Source: an uncultured Clostridium sp.
GTDB taxonomy: Bacteria; Bacillota; Clostridia; UBA1212; UBA1255
Length of the DNA stretch: 64,000 nucleotides
Direction of reading: 5' to 3'
Assembly (NCBI GenBank): GCA_900543695.1
Contig: UQSG01000012.1
Span: forward strand, 1-64,000
The translations under genes and the position numbers were made by a program. Below are positions 6,615 through 14,708 of the stretch, piece by piece. Each line of letters starts with the position of its first letter. The stretch's first letter is position 1. Under the pieces are notes generated by a model. It searched no databases and had not been told where the DNA came from. It saw only the letters and a list, made by a program, of their open reading frames with translations.

Positions 6615-8588
6615 TTACTTATTATTCCAGATCGGCGTTCCTTCCTTATCAAAAGAGATCGTTTCCAGCTCTCTGAAAGAGGACAGCCATGTTACAAATG
6701 ACGAGCCGCCCTTTCCGGCGCTGTAATAATCCATTAAAGTGACGTCTTTTCCCGTGTTGGTTTTACACGTAAAAGCGGCAAGGCAGTCGCCTTCATCTTT
6801 CATAACGGCATTCTTTAACTCGGAAATTGTAAATTTAGTAGTAGGACGCAGCGATTCATTATTCTGGAAAGCAAGCAGCAGCGGACCGTAATAGGCAGAA
6901 ACCTTTGCAGTACCGGTTTCCGTCATCCAGAAATGAAGCTGCATATCAATCTGAAGCGAAACGACGTCGCCGGGCTCCCAGGTTCTGCGGATTTCATAGT
7001 ACTGACCAGCTTGAACACCCTGGCAGGCTTCTCCGTTAACGGATACGGCTGTATTCTCCGCCCAGGCAGGAATACGAAGCTTCAAAGAAAACTCTTCTGA
7101 TTTTGTCGGCGTTACTGTAATTTTTACGTCTCCATATTTCGGATATTCCGTTTCCTGACGCAAAGAAACCGTATTCCCGGAAGCGGTTGCAGTTTTAATA
7201 TCAGATGCGCCGTAATAATTCAGATATAATCCGTCAGAATCCGTCAGCAAGGCCCACTCGGCAATCTGCGTAATACCGCGGTTCCCGTTCGCCTGGCAGC
7301 AGGACATATCGCGCCCGCCTTCGAAGGAATGGCCTTCCAGCACGATCAAAGCAGGCTCTCTTGTTCCGCTGGAAAGATTCATATAAGTAAATTCTCTGTC
7401 GTTCTCCAGCAAAGTACCTAATGACGCATTATAGAACGAGAGCTCCAGCTCGTCTGCGACATATGAATTTTTGCTCATTTTTAAGTAATCAATTGAGAAG
7501 GAGGTCCATGCAACAATATTACACGTTTCACTTCCGTCGCCATAAGGATCGCCGTTTGCACCCTCGCCCGTTCCGAAGCTTCCGGTGTTATGTCTGTCAT
7601 GTTCAATAATTCCCCACCACAGGGATTCCATTGCGTTTCCGTAAACCTCTTTGCCTGTTACACGGTATAATACTGCCAGCGTTTCTAAAGTGTGTAAGCC
7701 TTCCCAGCGAGGCTGCCCCATTTCATAGAAAGCCAGGTTTTTTTCGACGCCTGTAAGCCAGTCACAGGCCAGCATTGTTTTCGTATAAAAATCTCTGTAC
7801 GGAATTTTCCACTCCTCATTTACGATATATTCGGCAGCTTCCAGGTACTCCTGCTTTCCTGTCTGCTCATACATCAGAGCAAATGCATGTGAAATTGAGA
7901 AATTACATTCTGCCCAGTTCTGAGATGCAAAAGTATTTCCGCCGGCTATAAAATAGTTATAGATACAGTCCAGCGCGCGGGAAGCAACCTCCAGGGCATC
8001 TTTATTTCCTGTAATCTGATACCAGCGGCACAAGCCATAAATACAGTGATATTGCCCCCATGTGTCCCATTTGCCCCAGTTGTTTTCCGGATCACTCAGT
8101 ACGTCCTTATTAAAACGCACTGCTTCAGCCCACGGGCCAAGATAACCGTCCTCCTGCTGCGCCTCTTTCAAGCGCGCAACAATTTGATCGCCTACCTCTT
8201 TCGTTTTTGGATCGTTATTCAGAAGGTAAGTCTGCGCAAGACCGGACAGGATTTTCCCCGGAAATTCTCCGTGCCACATGGTTTTTGCCAAATCGTTATG
8301 CTCCGGATCCAGAAAGGCGTCAAATAACCCGGGATTTTTCTCCAGGACAGTCTGAACCCAGTTCACCTCATTAGCGGTTAAAATATCTCCTATGGCGCCG
8401 CTGATATTCATATTCGTTACATTATTTTTTAACATACCAACTTTATCCTCCACCTGTGGTTGTATGATTGACGGTACCGCTTCCGGCTCGCCGGGGGCGT
8501 TTTGCCCATTGCTGCACCCAAGCAAACAGAATAGCACAGTCGCACAAATCAATAATAGAACAGCAAATCTTATCTTAATATATTTCAC
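6615..8588 (-). CDS. DUF1680/GH127-type beta-L-arabinofuranosidase-like lipoprotein
   Basis: The 657-residue protein has a lipoprotein signal ending LLGCS, so it is anchored outside the membrane. The body is an (alpha/alpha)6-barrel of the DUF1680 family (GH127 and relatives): GKWDTWGQYHCIYGLCRWY, HAFALMYEQTGKQEYLEAAE, WEGLHTLETLAVLYRVTGK. The zinc-site residues of GH127 are recognisable: Glu-x-Cys (GSETCN, near residue 354) and the Cys pair (MSCCQANG, near 429), the first Cys being the nucleophile in characterised members. A beta-sandwich C-terminal domain follows. It is the last gene of a three-gene operon, overlapping the previous gene by 4 bases. The likely substrate is an arabinose- or related sugar-containing plant glycan. 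Exact family (127, 146 or another DUF1680 clade) cannot be set by eye. Confidence 0.8.
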   Translation of the reverse strand: MKYIKIRFAVLLLICATVLFCLLGCSNGQNAPGEPEAVPSIIQPQVEDKVGMLKNNVTNMNISGAIGDILTANEVNWVQTVLEKNPGLFDAFLDPEHNDLAKTMWHGEFPGKILSGLAQTYLLNNDPKTKEVGDQIVARLKEAQQEDGYLGPWAEAVRFNKDVLSDPENNWGKWDTWGQYHCIYGLCRWYQITGNKDALEVASRALDCIYNYFIAGGNTFASQNWAECNFSISHAFALMYEQTGKQEYLEAAEYIVNEEWKIPYRDFYTKTMLACDWLTGVEKNLAFYEMGQPRWEGLHTLETLAVLYRVTGKEVYGNAMESLWWGIIEHDRHNTGSFGTGEGANGDPYGDGSETCNIVAWTSFSIDYLKMSKNSYVADELELSFYNASLGTLLENDREFTYMNLSSGTREPALIVLEGHSFEGGRDMSCCQANGNRGITQIAEWALLTDSDGLYLNYYGASDIKTATASGNTVSLRQETEYPKYGDVKITVTPTKSEEFSLKLRIPAWAENTAVSVNGEACQGVQAGQYYEIRRTWEPGDVVSLQIDMQLHFWMTETGTAKVSAYYGPLLLAFQNNESLRPTTKFTISELKNAVMKDEGDCLAAFTCKTNTGKDVTLMDYYSAGKGGSSFVTWLSSFRELETISFDKEGTPIWNNK

Positions 8589-9949
8589 TGCTTTGCTCCT
8601 TTGCCCTTTTTCCTGATCACAATAAATATTATTATGGCTGCCGCTATGAGAATCACAGCTGTGATGACTACGATCAGTATAACATTGCTGTTGGACTTTT
8701 TCTCAATATTTTTATCTGCGGAAGGAGCTTCCGTTTTTGGAGCGCTGCTTGTCTGCGGCTTTACAGTTGCTGCAGGTGTCGGCTCTGCCGTCTGTACGTC
8801 CGTCGGCTCCGGAGTAGATTCATCCTCCGTCGGTTCTTTCTGTACGATCAGGCAGTCGAATAATGCATAATTATCGTAATAAGCATTTCCGTCCTCTCTT
8901 ATATTATCTTCTCCGGTTGTAAAAGCGGTTTCATGATAAATTGTAACCGTGTGCCAGCCGGGGGACAATTGGTCCGTCGCAAAAATTACGGTACTCCTTA
9001 CAGGGAGCGATCCGTCGCCTGATTTAAGGGTATTGTGCGGCGTAACTTCAGCCAGAATTTCACCGTCCACGTCAATCATTATCGTTGCAGCATAATAAGT
9101 CTCTGCGAACGCTACCGCCAGATACGTTCCTTCAAAATCATACGAAAACGTAGCAGAAACCTGACCGAGATTCGATATTACGCTTCCGCCGTACGCACTC
9201 GGGCATGTAATACGGCTCCCCATGTCATATGGCCACTGATATTGAATTTCTTCATTGGTATCATCAATGACAGTCAAGTTCAGATTGTTTAAAATATCCT
9301 CCGTATAATCGGACATTCTGCTTCCTTCCGTTACTTTATCGATCGGCTGTTCCTCTTCTTGCGTACCTTTTACTATAAAGCAATCGAAAAACGCATCATT
9401 ATCGTAATATGCCGTTCCGTCAGCTTTTACATTATCCTCGCCTGACGTATACGCAGTTTTGTGCGTGATCGTAACAACATGGTCGCCCTCTGCGAGGTCG
9501 TCTTTTACAAAGATTACCTTACTGTCGCCAGGCGTTTCTTTTTCAACGGACGCATTGTGGGGCGTGAAGCTGCCGTACTCTGTATCGTCGATCGTTACAA
9601 CGACTTCTGCGGCCCAATAGGTTTCTGCAAAAACCACTGCAAGATACGTGCCGCTGAATGCGTATGTTATCGTTGCGGACACCTGTCCCATTGAAAATAT
9701 CACATTGCCTCCATAGGCCGATTCGGAAGCAGCACGGGTATATAAATTATAGGGCCAGCCGTAGAGTATATCTGGATCGGTATCATCTACAAATTTATAG
9801 CCCGCCGCATTTAAAGCCGCTTCGTCGATTGAAAGCACAGATGTCCCCACCTGAATATCAGGCTTTGTCGGCGCGGCAAGCACTGCCGTGCTTCCGATGC
9901 TGCTTATAAACAGCAGTAAAACAAATAAACCAACAATTCTCCTTCTCAT
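8585..9949 (-). CDS. Membrane-anchored surface protein with two tandem sugar-binding-like domains
   Basis: The 454-residue protein has a cleavable signal peptide (residues 1-26, ending VLAAP) and two similar domains of about 160 residues (about 35-196 and 210-370). The domains share SAYGG, GQVSAT, Y-F-x-GTYLAV-x-FAETY, TPHN, HxVTI and GED-N, DG-AYYDN. A Pro/Thr-rich spacer follows (TPEPTDVQTAEPTPA), then a C-terminal membrane helix with basic tail (VIRKKGKG). No LPXTG motif is present. The domains look like beta-sandwich carbohydrate-binding modules, which is inference. Position between two DUF1680 proteins suggests it captures the substrate at the cell surface. Confidence 0.7.
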   Translation of the reverse strand: MRRRIVGLFVLLLFISSIGSTAVLAAPTKPDIQVGTSVLSIDEAALNAAGYKFVDDTDPDILYGWPYNLYTRAASESAYGGNVIFSMGQVSATITYAFSGTYLAVVFAETYWAAEVVVTIDDTEYGSFTPHNASVEKETPGDSKVIFVKDDLAEGDHVVTITHKTAYTSGEDNVKADGTAYYDNDAFFDCFIVKGTQEEEQPIDKVTEGSRMSDYTEDILNNLNLTVIDDTNEEIQYQWPYDMGSRITCPSAYGGSVISNLGQVSATFSYDFEGTYLAVAFAETYYAATIMIDVDGEILAEVTPHNTLKSGDGSLPVRSTVIFATDQLSPGWHTVTIYHETAFTTGEDNIREDGNAYYDNYALFDCLIVQKEPTEDESTPEPTDVQTAEPTPAATVKPQTSSAPKTEAPSADKNIEKKSNSNVILIVVITAVILIAAAIIIFIVIRKKGKGAKQ

Positions 9950-9958
9950 AAAGCCCTC

Positions 9959-11701
9959 CTAAATTTTGTTTTTGATTTTAAACCATGTTTTATATAAACT
10001 GCCTGTAATGCCCAAATGCGCAAAATCACACAGCTTAAGTCCGTTACTTAATTTTATAAATAAACCGCCGTTTTCGGAGCGGCCCGGCCTGCATGCCAGC
10101 ATTTCCGCCATATTCATTGGCGGTATTTTATTTAAATCAATCGCGGGATTATTTGTCACGTCGGCGCCGTACAAAACGGGACCGAAATATACACTGTATT
10201 TGCCGCTGCATTCGAGCTCGCCTTTTAAAAGGCGCACCTTTGTATGGAACGCAATCTGAATTCCTTGACCGCTGAAGGAAGCTTCTAAAATAAAATATTT
10301 TCCCGCATCGGCGGCATAATGCTGGCCTTCGAACACTACCTCGGCGGCCGAAGCCCAGCCGGGGATTCGAAGCGCTACTTTTTTTATGCTTTCACTGGAT
10401 ACAGATGCCGAAACGTTCCCCGCGCACGCATAGTCGCCGTCGATTTTTATATGGGTGCCATCCTCCAGCGTTCCCTCAAATCCGCCGTAGTAGTTCAGAT
10501 ATAACGTGTCTTCTTCTTTCATCACCATCCATTCCGACAGAAGACCGATCCCCTGCGGCGCGATGGAGGAGCTGCTGTTTAGCTCCGGAGAGCCCGGACG
10601 GCTTTGAAATACAAGCGACTGACAGCTGGAAAGCTTCAGACCTTCCATAGGAGTATTGCTGGCAAACCATCTGCCCGTAGGGGAAAAGGAGCCGAGAATT
10701 GCATTGTAGTGCGCCTGCTCCAGCAGATCCGCGATAGAAACGTCCTTGGTACGCTTCAGTACGTCAGCAGCAAACGCGTTGTATGCAATGACGCCGCACA
10801 GCTCTATCCCTCCGTTGACAAACGGCGTTCCGATTGCCTGCTCGTCTGTAGAAAACGCGCCCGTATTGTGGATATCGTTTTTCTTAATGCTGTAAAATAT
10901 GTGTTCTGCCGTTTTGCTGTAGGCTTCATTCTGCTGTATGCTGCCCAGCTCGTAAATTCCCCTTATGATGAGCAGGCCCTCCCATCTGTTGTTGGGAAAC
11001 TGGTAATATTCCGAGCCGTTCGACGCGTAAAATATATAATTTCCGCCTTCCTCTGTAGCGACATCCTCCATGATTTTCAGTGCGAAATCTAAATATTCTT
11101 TGTTTTTTGTTTTCCCATATAATAAGACAAAGATGTGGAGCGGCGCCAAATTCATTTCCGCCGAGCCCATATCAAGGATGCGGGAGCCTTTTGATTGCGT
11201 ATAAAAACGAGACGTGAAGCATCCGGCGATTTTGCAGACCGCTTGCATAAGCTGATCGCAGCGATACAGTTCTGACCATAAAAACAAACCGTACATGATA
11301 TAATAGTGGGACCAGGCGTCCCAGGTCGAGCCTCTGCTTTCCGGCGTCTGTGAGTATGCTCCCGTTAAATGACATTCCTTTTGAAAGCAGCCGATATATC
11401 CGTCCTCGGCAATGCACGTAATTAATTCGTCTATGAACTTCTGCATATACAAATACAGCTTTTTATTTAATGTCAGCTTATATATATAATAGGCGCCGAT
11501 CATATATTTGCCGGCAAATTCGCCGGACCAGGGCAGAAGATCTCGATATGGCTTTAAATCTCTTTCATGGAACATATCCAGGATAGCGGGGTTGCTTTCT
11601 CTGAGACCTAAAAGCCAATTACTGATTACATTTTCCGCCAATTCTCCGGCATAACCGGCTATGCGTATTTGCTTAAAAAATACAGAATCCATATTTTCCA
11701 T
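9959..11701 (-). CDS. DUF1680/GH127-like protein, intracellular, altered active site
   Basis: The 580-residue protein has no signal peptide and is probably cytoplasmic. It shares the DUF1680 barrel with the lipoprotein two genes downstream: STWDAWSHYYIMYGLFLW, NRWEGLLIIRGIYELG, SVYFGPVLYGAD. It keeps Glu-x-Cys (GGIELCG, near residue 300), but the usual Cys pair is SSCQS (near 359): the position of the nucleophile Cys is Ser and only the second Cys remains. It may be inactive, use another mechanism, or act on another linkage. It is the first gene of the operon, 9 bases before the surface protein, with AAGGATGG-type sequence at the start. Confidence 0.7.
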   Translation of the reverse strand: MENMDSVFFKQIRIAGYAGELAENVISNWLLGLRESNPAILDMFHERDLKPYRDLLPWSGEFAGKYMIGAYYIYKLTLNKKLYLYMQKFIDELITCIAEDGYIGCFQKECHLTGAYSQTPESRGSTWDAWSHYYIMYGLFLWSELYRCDQLMQAVCKIAGCFTSRFYTQSKGSRILDMGSAEMNLAPLHIFVLLYGKTKNKEYLDFALKIMEDVATEEGGNYIFYASNGSEYYQFPNNRWEGLLIIRGIYELGSIQQNEAYSKTAEHIFYSIKKNDIHNTGAFSTDEQAIGTPFVNGGIELCGVIAYNAFAADVLKRTKDVSIADLLEQAHYNAILGSFSPTGRWFASNTPMEGLKLSSCQSLVFQSRPGSPELNSSSSIAPQGIGLLSEWMVMKEEDTLYLNYYGGFEGTLEDGTHIKIDGDYACAGNVSASVSSESIKKVALRIPGWASAAEVVFEGQHYAADAGKYFILEASFSGQGIQIAFHTKVRLLKGELECSGKYSVYFGPVLYGADVTNNPAIDLNKIPPMNMAEMLACRPGRSENGGLFIKLSNGLKLCDFAHLGITGSLYKTWFKIKNKI

Positions 11702-11733
11702 CCTTTCTTATGACAAAAATGATAACAAAACCG

Positions 11734-11792
11734 TTGTGCTTTCTCAACCAAATATGATATACTGATTATAGGAATAGTATACGAATCCTATA
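11734..11792. promoter_or_regulatory. Divergent promoter region with 26-bp dyad operator
   Basis: Rightward: TTGTGC (11734-11739), 18 bases, TATACT (11758-11763), for the AraC gene. Leftward: a TATAAT (complement of 11765-11770) for the sugar operon, with only a weak -35. A dyad (11767-11792), TATAGGA and TCCTATA arms centred on GTATAC, lies over the leftward -10/-35 spacer. It is a good candidate binding site for the AraC regulator. Confidence 0.5.
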
Positions 11793-11812
11793 AATACGCA
11801 ACAGAAAAGCAA

Positions 11813-12748
11813 GTGAGCAATTTGAATTCTGAATTATTATACCGATACAGTAAGACAAAACAAAATAAACCAGGCTTCAGTGTCGTTAAGGGAGAACCGT
11901 ACAAAACCCTTTTTGAAATTTCGGATCCGTGTAAAAACGATATATTGTTTGCCACATACTGCTCAATCAGCTGCTTCGGAAAATACGACTGCTTTGCCGA
12001 TTCTCTCTTAAACAGAAACCCTGTCAGTACGTTTGACCTTATTTATATTTCCAAAGGCGAGGCGACTGTAAATTACAGCAAGAACGACAAAAATATGAAG
12101 GACCTGATCCGCACGGGCGATGTGTTCATTGCGTCCCTGAATTGTTCCTACCATATTACGCCGAAGAAAAACAGCACGGTTATCCTTCTTTCGCATTACG
12201 GCGTAATAGGTGAAAAATATTACGAGTTTATTTGCCGTAAGGAGCCGTGCCGTATCGTGCCCATGTCTCACGATACGTCTTTTCAGGTTTATCTTGACAA
12301 TCTCTATTTTTATGCTAAATATGCTTTTCAGGTCAACAAGATACTGGCGATCAATACGCTGATTCAAATTTTTACGAAGATCTATCTGAGCTCCTTAAAC
12401 CCTGAGGAATATAATATTTTAGGCCAGCCCAGCTGGATCCAGCAGGCTCTTTATTATATGGAAAATAATTATATGCATAAAATCACTGTCGCAGACGTCG
12501 CCGGAGCCTGCGGCTTAAGCGCTTCCTATTTTCATAAACTGTTTAATGAATATACGGGGCAATCCCCGTATGACTATTTGAAAAAGATTCGTCTGACGCG
12601 TGCGCGCACCATGCTTTTAGAAAGCAACGACCTGATAAAACAAATCGCCATTTCCGTAGGAATGCCGTCGACAAACCATTTTATTGAAGCTTTTAAGAAG
12701 GAAACGGGCCTCAGTCCTGAAAATTATAGAATGAAATATAAAAAATGA
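11813..12748 (+). CDS. AraC-family transcriptional regulator
   Basis: A 311-residue protein with an N-terminal cupin-like sensing domain (about 40-180) and a C-terminal double helix-turn-helix (about 205-308). Diagnostic motifs are ACGLSASYFHKLFNEYTGQS, LKKIRLTRARTMLLES and IAISVGMPSTNHFIEAFKKE. It starts at GTG with only a weak ribosome binding site. Divergent orientation from the DUF1680 operon points to control of that operon, most likely activation by a sugar ligand. The ligand is not predictable from sequence. Confidence 0.85.
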   Translation: MSNLNSELLYRYSKTKQNKPGFSVVKGEPYKTLFEISDPCKNDILFATYCSISCFGKYDCFADSLLNRNPVSTFDLIYISKGEATVNYSKNDKNMKDLIRTGDVFIASLNCSYHITPKKNSTVILLSHYGVIGEKYYEFICRKEPCRIVPMSHDTSFQVYLDNLYFYAKYAFQVNKILAINTLIQIFTKIYLSSLNPEEYNILGQPSWIQQALYYMENNYMHKITVADVAGACGLSASYFHKLFNEYTGQSPYDYLKKIRLTRARTMLLESNDLIKQIAISVGMPSTNHFIEAFKKETGLSPENYRMKYKK

Positions 12749-12808
12749 TTCTTCGCGATCCGCGAATCGTAAACTCGGGAGCCCTGAAGACTGCGAGAAG
12801 AAAAACGC

Positions 12809-12838
12809 GGCGGCAGTTTGGAAAAAACCGCTGCCGCC
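12809..12838. terminator. Hairpin between convergent genes
   Basis: GGCGGCAG and CTGCCGCC form an 8-bp GC-rich stem. It lies between convergent araC-type and sigma-factor genes. An A run in the loop and a weak T run make it a modest terminator. Confidence 0.5.
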
Positions 12839-12865
12839 TTGAACATTTTATCCTTCAGACAGAGG

Positions 12866-14515
12866 TTATACTGAATTGGAATGATCTGTCTGCTCCTTTG
12901 AAGGCAATACGTCGCTGAACATGATCAGGTTTGACGTTATTTTTTCATTTTCTGTAAGAGGCTGAAACGTTCCTTTCTCATAAAGAAAATCCATTACCAT
13001 TAAAGCGACGGTTCGACCGATAAAGCTGCTCACCCCTGTGCTGATGATTAAATCCTGCATTTGCGGAGGAAAGTCTTTGGCCTCGATCATGGCGATTTCC
13101 AAAGCCTGCTCTGCAAATGCGTCTTTCAGCTTGGAGGAGCAGGCCGGGATTTTGGCAAAGAAATCGTCCGCATTTCCCAAAACCATCATTATATTTACCC
13201 TGTTGTCCGCTGTCAGAAATGCTCTTTCCTTCAGACGCTTAAACTTTTCGTCGTTTGCGGCATTCTCCTGGATTGCTCCTGTCACGAACTCATAGAGGTA
13301 TTCATAATCGGAAGTGAGGTTATTCTCCCAGCCTCCCGCTCGAGAGCTGTATCTTGTATCTACACTCCAGGAAAATACGGACGGATATTTTTCGGAACCT
13401 CTTGTCATATCACCGCAAGCCCAATAGGAAGGTAAGTGAAGCGTAGGACGATACGCTGCGTCCGACTGCTTTTGAATAAGATTAACCCATGCAATATATT
13501 CGCCTCCGTCAGTCGTTTTGATGATATACTTCGAGAGATCTTTGCTGATTGGGATGCCGCATCGATTTGATACGCCGTAGAAGACGGCGGCCGCCTCCAA
13601 AAGCTCGCGGTTCCCGTCCGGAAGATATACATTTTTAACCTCTTTGACGGCCTCCCTGACAAGAGGTACATATTCTTCTGCAAGAATTTCAGCGATCCGA
13701 AGCTGGAGCTTCAGTCTGTTTTCCTGTAACTCAAGGGAATATCGGCCCGAATCAAACCTCACGTAAGTAGTATACCGATTTCCGGCTGTCTTGACCAGGA
13801 ATCCGTTCTCCTCAAGAAAATTTATTTTTTCTTCAAGATAAACGGGAGTAATCGCCAGCTCCTCTGCGATTTCTTCTTTGGTTTTTGGAGAATAATAAAC
13901 GCTGTATACAATATTGAGATTCTGCCTGTCTCTCAAATAAAATTCCGGCCCGCCGTTCCTCCCGGGCGATCCGCTGTGTCCGAAGCCTGTCGCATTCATT
14001 GGGGACAGGCCTAATTTCCCGATTTTTCTTTCCATTAATAAGCCCTCCTTTAATTCAATTCTCGCTTTGTTTAAGTGCCATTTTACGGTTCCCTCAGGAA
14101 TCTCCATTTCTTTTGCAATAACAGAAATGGATTTGTCTTCATAATAAAAGCGGTAAACGATCTGACGGCGTTTTTCCTTCAAAAAAGCGATTTCTCTGCG
14201 GAGCCGACTGAGCTCCTCTTCAGATTCCTCGAAAGCATCGTTTTCCCAATAAGGAATTTGCATTCCGTCGATAGAAATCCCTTCATGCTTCTTTCTGGAT
14301 GAAACATATTTGGAATATACATAATTACTGATACGCCAAATATATCTCTCCATACTGATGATTTCATCGGCCTTTCGCAGAGAAAGATATACTTCGCAGA
14401 CGATTTCAGCGCATAATTCTTCTGCTTCGTCATAGGAGTAGGATTTCTTTATAGCAAACCCGTATATTTTTTTCAGATATTCTGTTATGATTTGGTCCGC
14501 TTTTTGTTTGTCCAC
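12866..14515 (-). CDS. ECF-type sigma factor with long C-terminal extension
   Basis: The first ~170 residues are a sigma-70 family ECF factor: region 2 (KKIYGFAIKKSYSYDEAEEL, RYIWRISNYVYSKY) and region 4 (RRQIVYRFYYEDKSI, AKEMEIPEGTVKWHLNKAR). A Gly/Ser-rich linker follows (MNATGFGHSGSPGRNGG), then about 370 extra residues that begin with a winged-helix-like segment (YYSPKTKEEIAEELAITP, LEEKINFLEENGFLV). Typical ECF factors are about 170-200 residues, so the extension is probably a sensor or built-in regulator; no anti-sigma gene is adjacent. The rest of the extension resembles no domain I can name. It is divergent from polC. Confidence 0.75.
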   Translation of the reverse strand: MDKQKADQIITEYLKKIYGFAIKKSYSYDEAEELCAEIVCEVYLSLRKADEIISMERYIWRISNYVYSKYVSSRKKHEGISIDGMQIPYWENDAFEESEEELSRLRREIAFLKEKRRQIVYRFYYEDKSISVIAKEMEIPEGTVKWHLNKARIELKEGLLMERKIGKLGLSPMNATGFGHSGSPGRNGGPEFYLRDRQNLNIVYSVYYSPKTKEEIAEELAITPVYLEEKINFLEENGFLVKTAGNRYTTYVRFDSGRYSLELQENRLKLQLRIAEILAEEYVPLVREAVKEVKNVYLPDGNRELLEAAAVFYGVSNRCGIPISKDLSKYIIKTTDGGEYIAWVNLIQKQSDAAYRPTLHLPSYWACGDMTRGSEKYPSVFSWSVDTRYSSRAGGWENNLTSDYEYLYEFVTGAIQENAANDEKFKRLKERAFLTADNRVNIMMVLGNADDFFAKIPACSSKLKDAFAEQALEIAMIEAKDFPPQMQDLIISTGVSSFIGRTVALMVMDFLYEKGTFQPLTENEKITSNLIMFSDVLPSKEQTDHSNSV

Positions 14516-14645
14516 GGTGATACTCCAATGCTGTTTGATAATATAGTGAGCGAATCCGGAGAAAGGTTGGCGGCGCTTAAAAATTTTTTAAATTATTATA
14601 GCACAAAAACATTTCGCTTTCTGACAGGCGCCCTGAGCCCGCGCC

Positions 14646-14674
14646 TTTACAAATTTCTTTGCCATGGCTATAAT
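14646..14674 (+). promoter_or_regulatory. polC promoter
   Basis: TTTACA (14646-14651), 17 bases, TATAAT (14669-14674). Transcription would start near 14681, downstream of the ATG at 14664, so that ATG cannot be the translation start on this transcript. The GTG at 14709 fits. Confidence 0.65.
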
Positions 14675-14708
14675 TGATTGGGTAGAACGGGAAGCAAGGT
14701 GTGGATCG

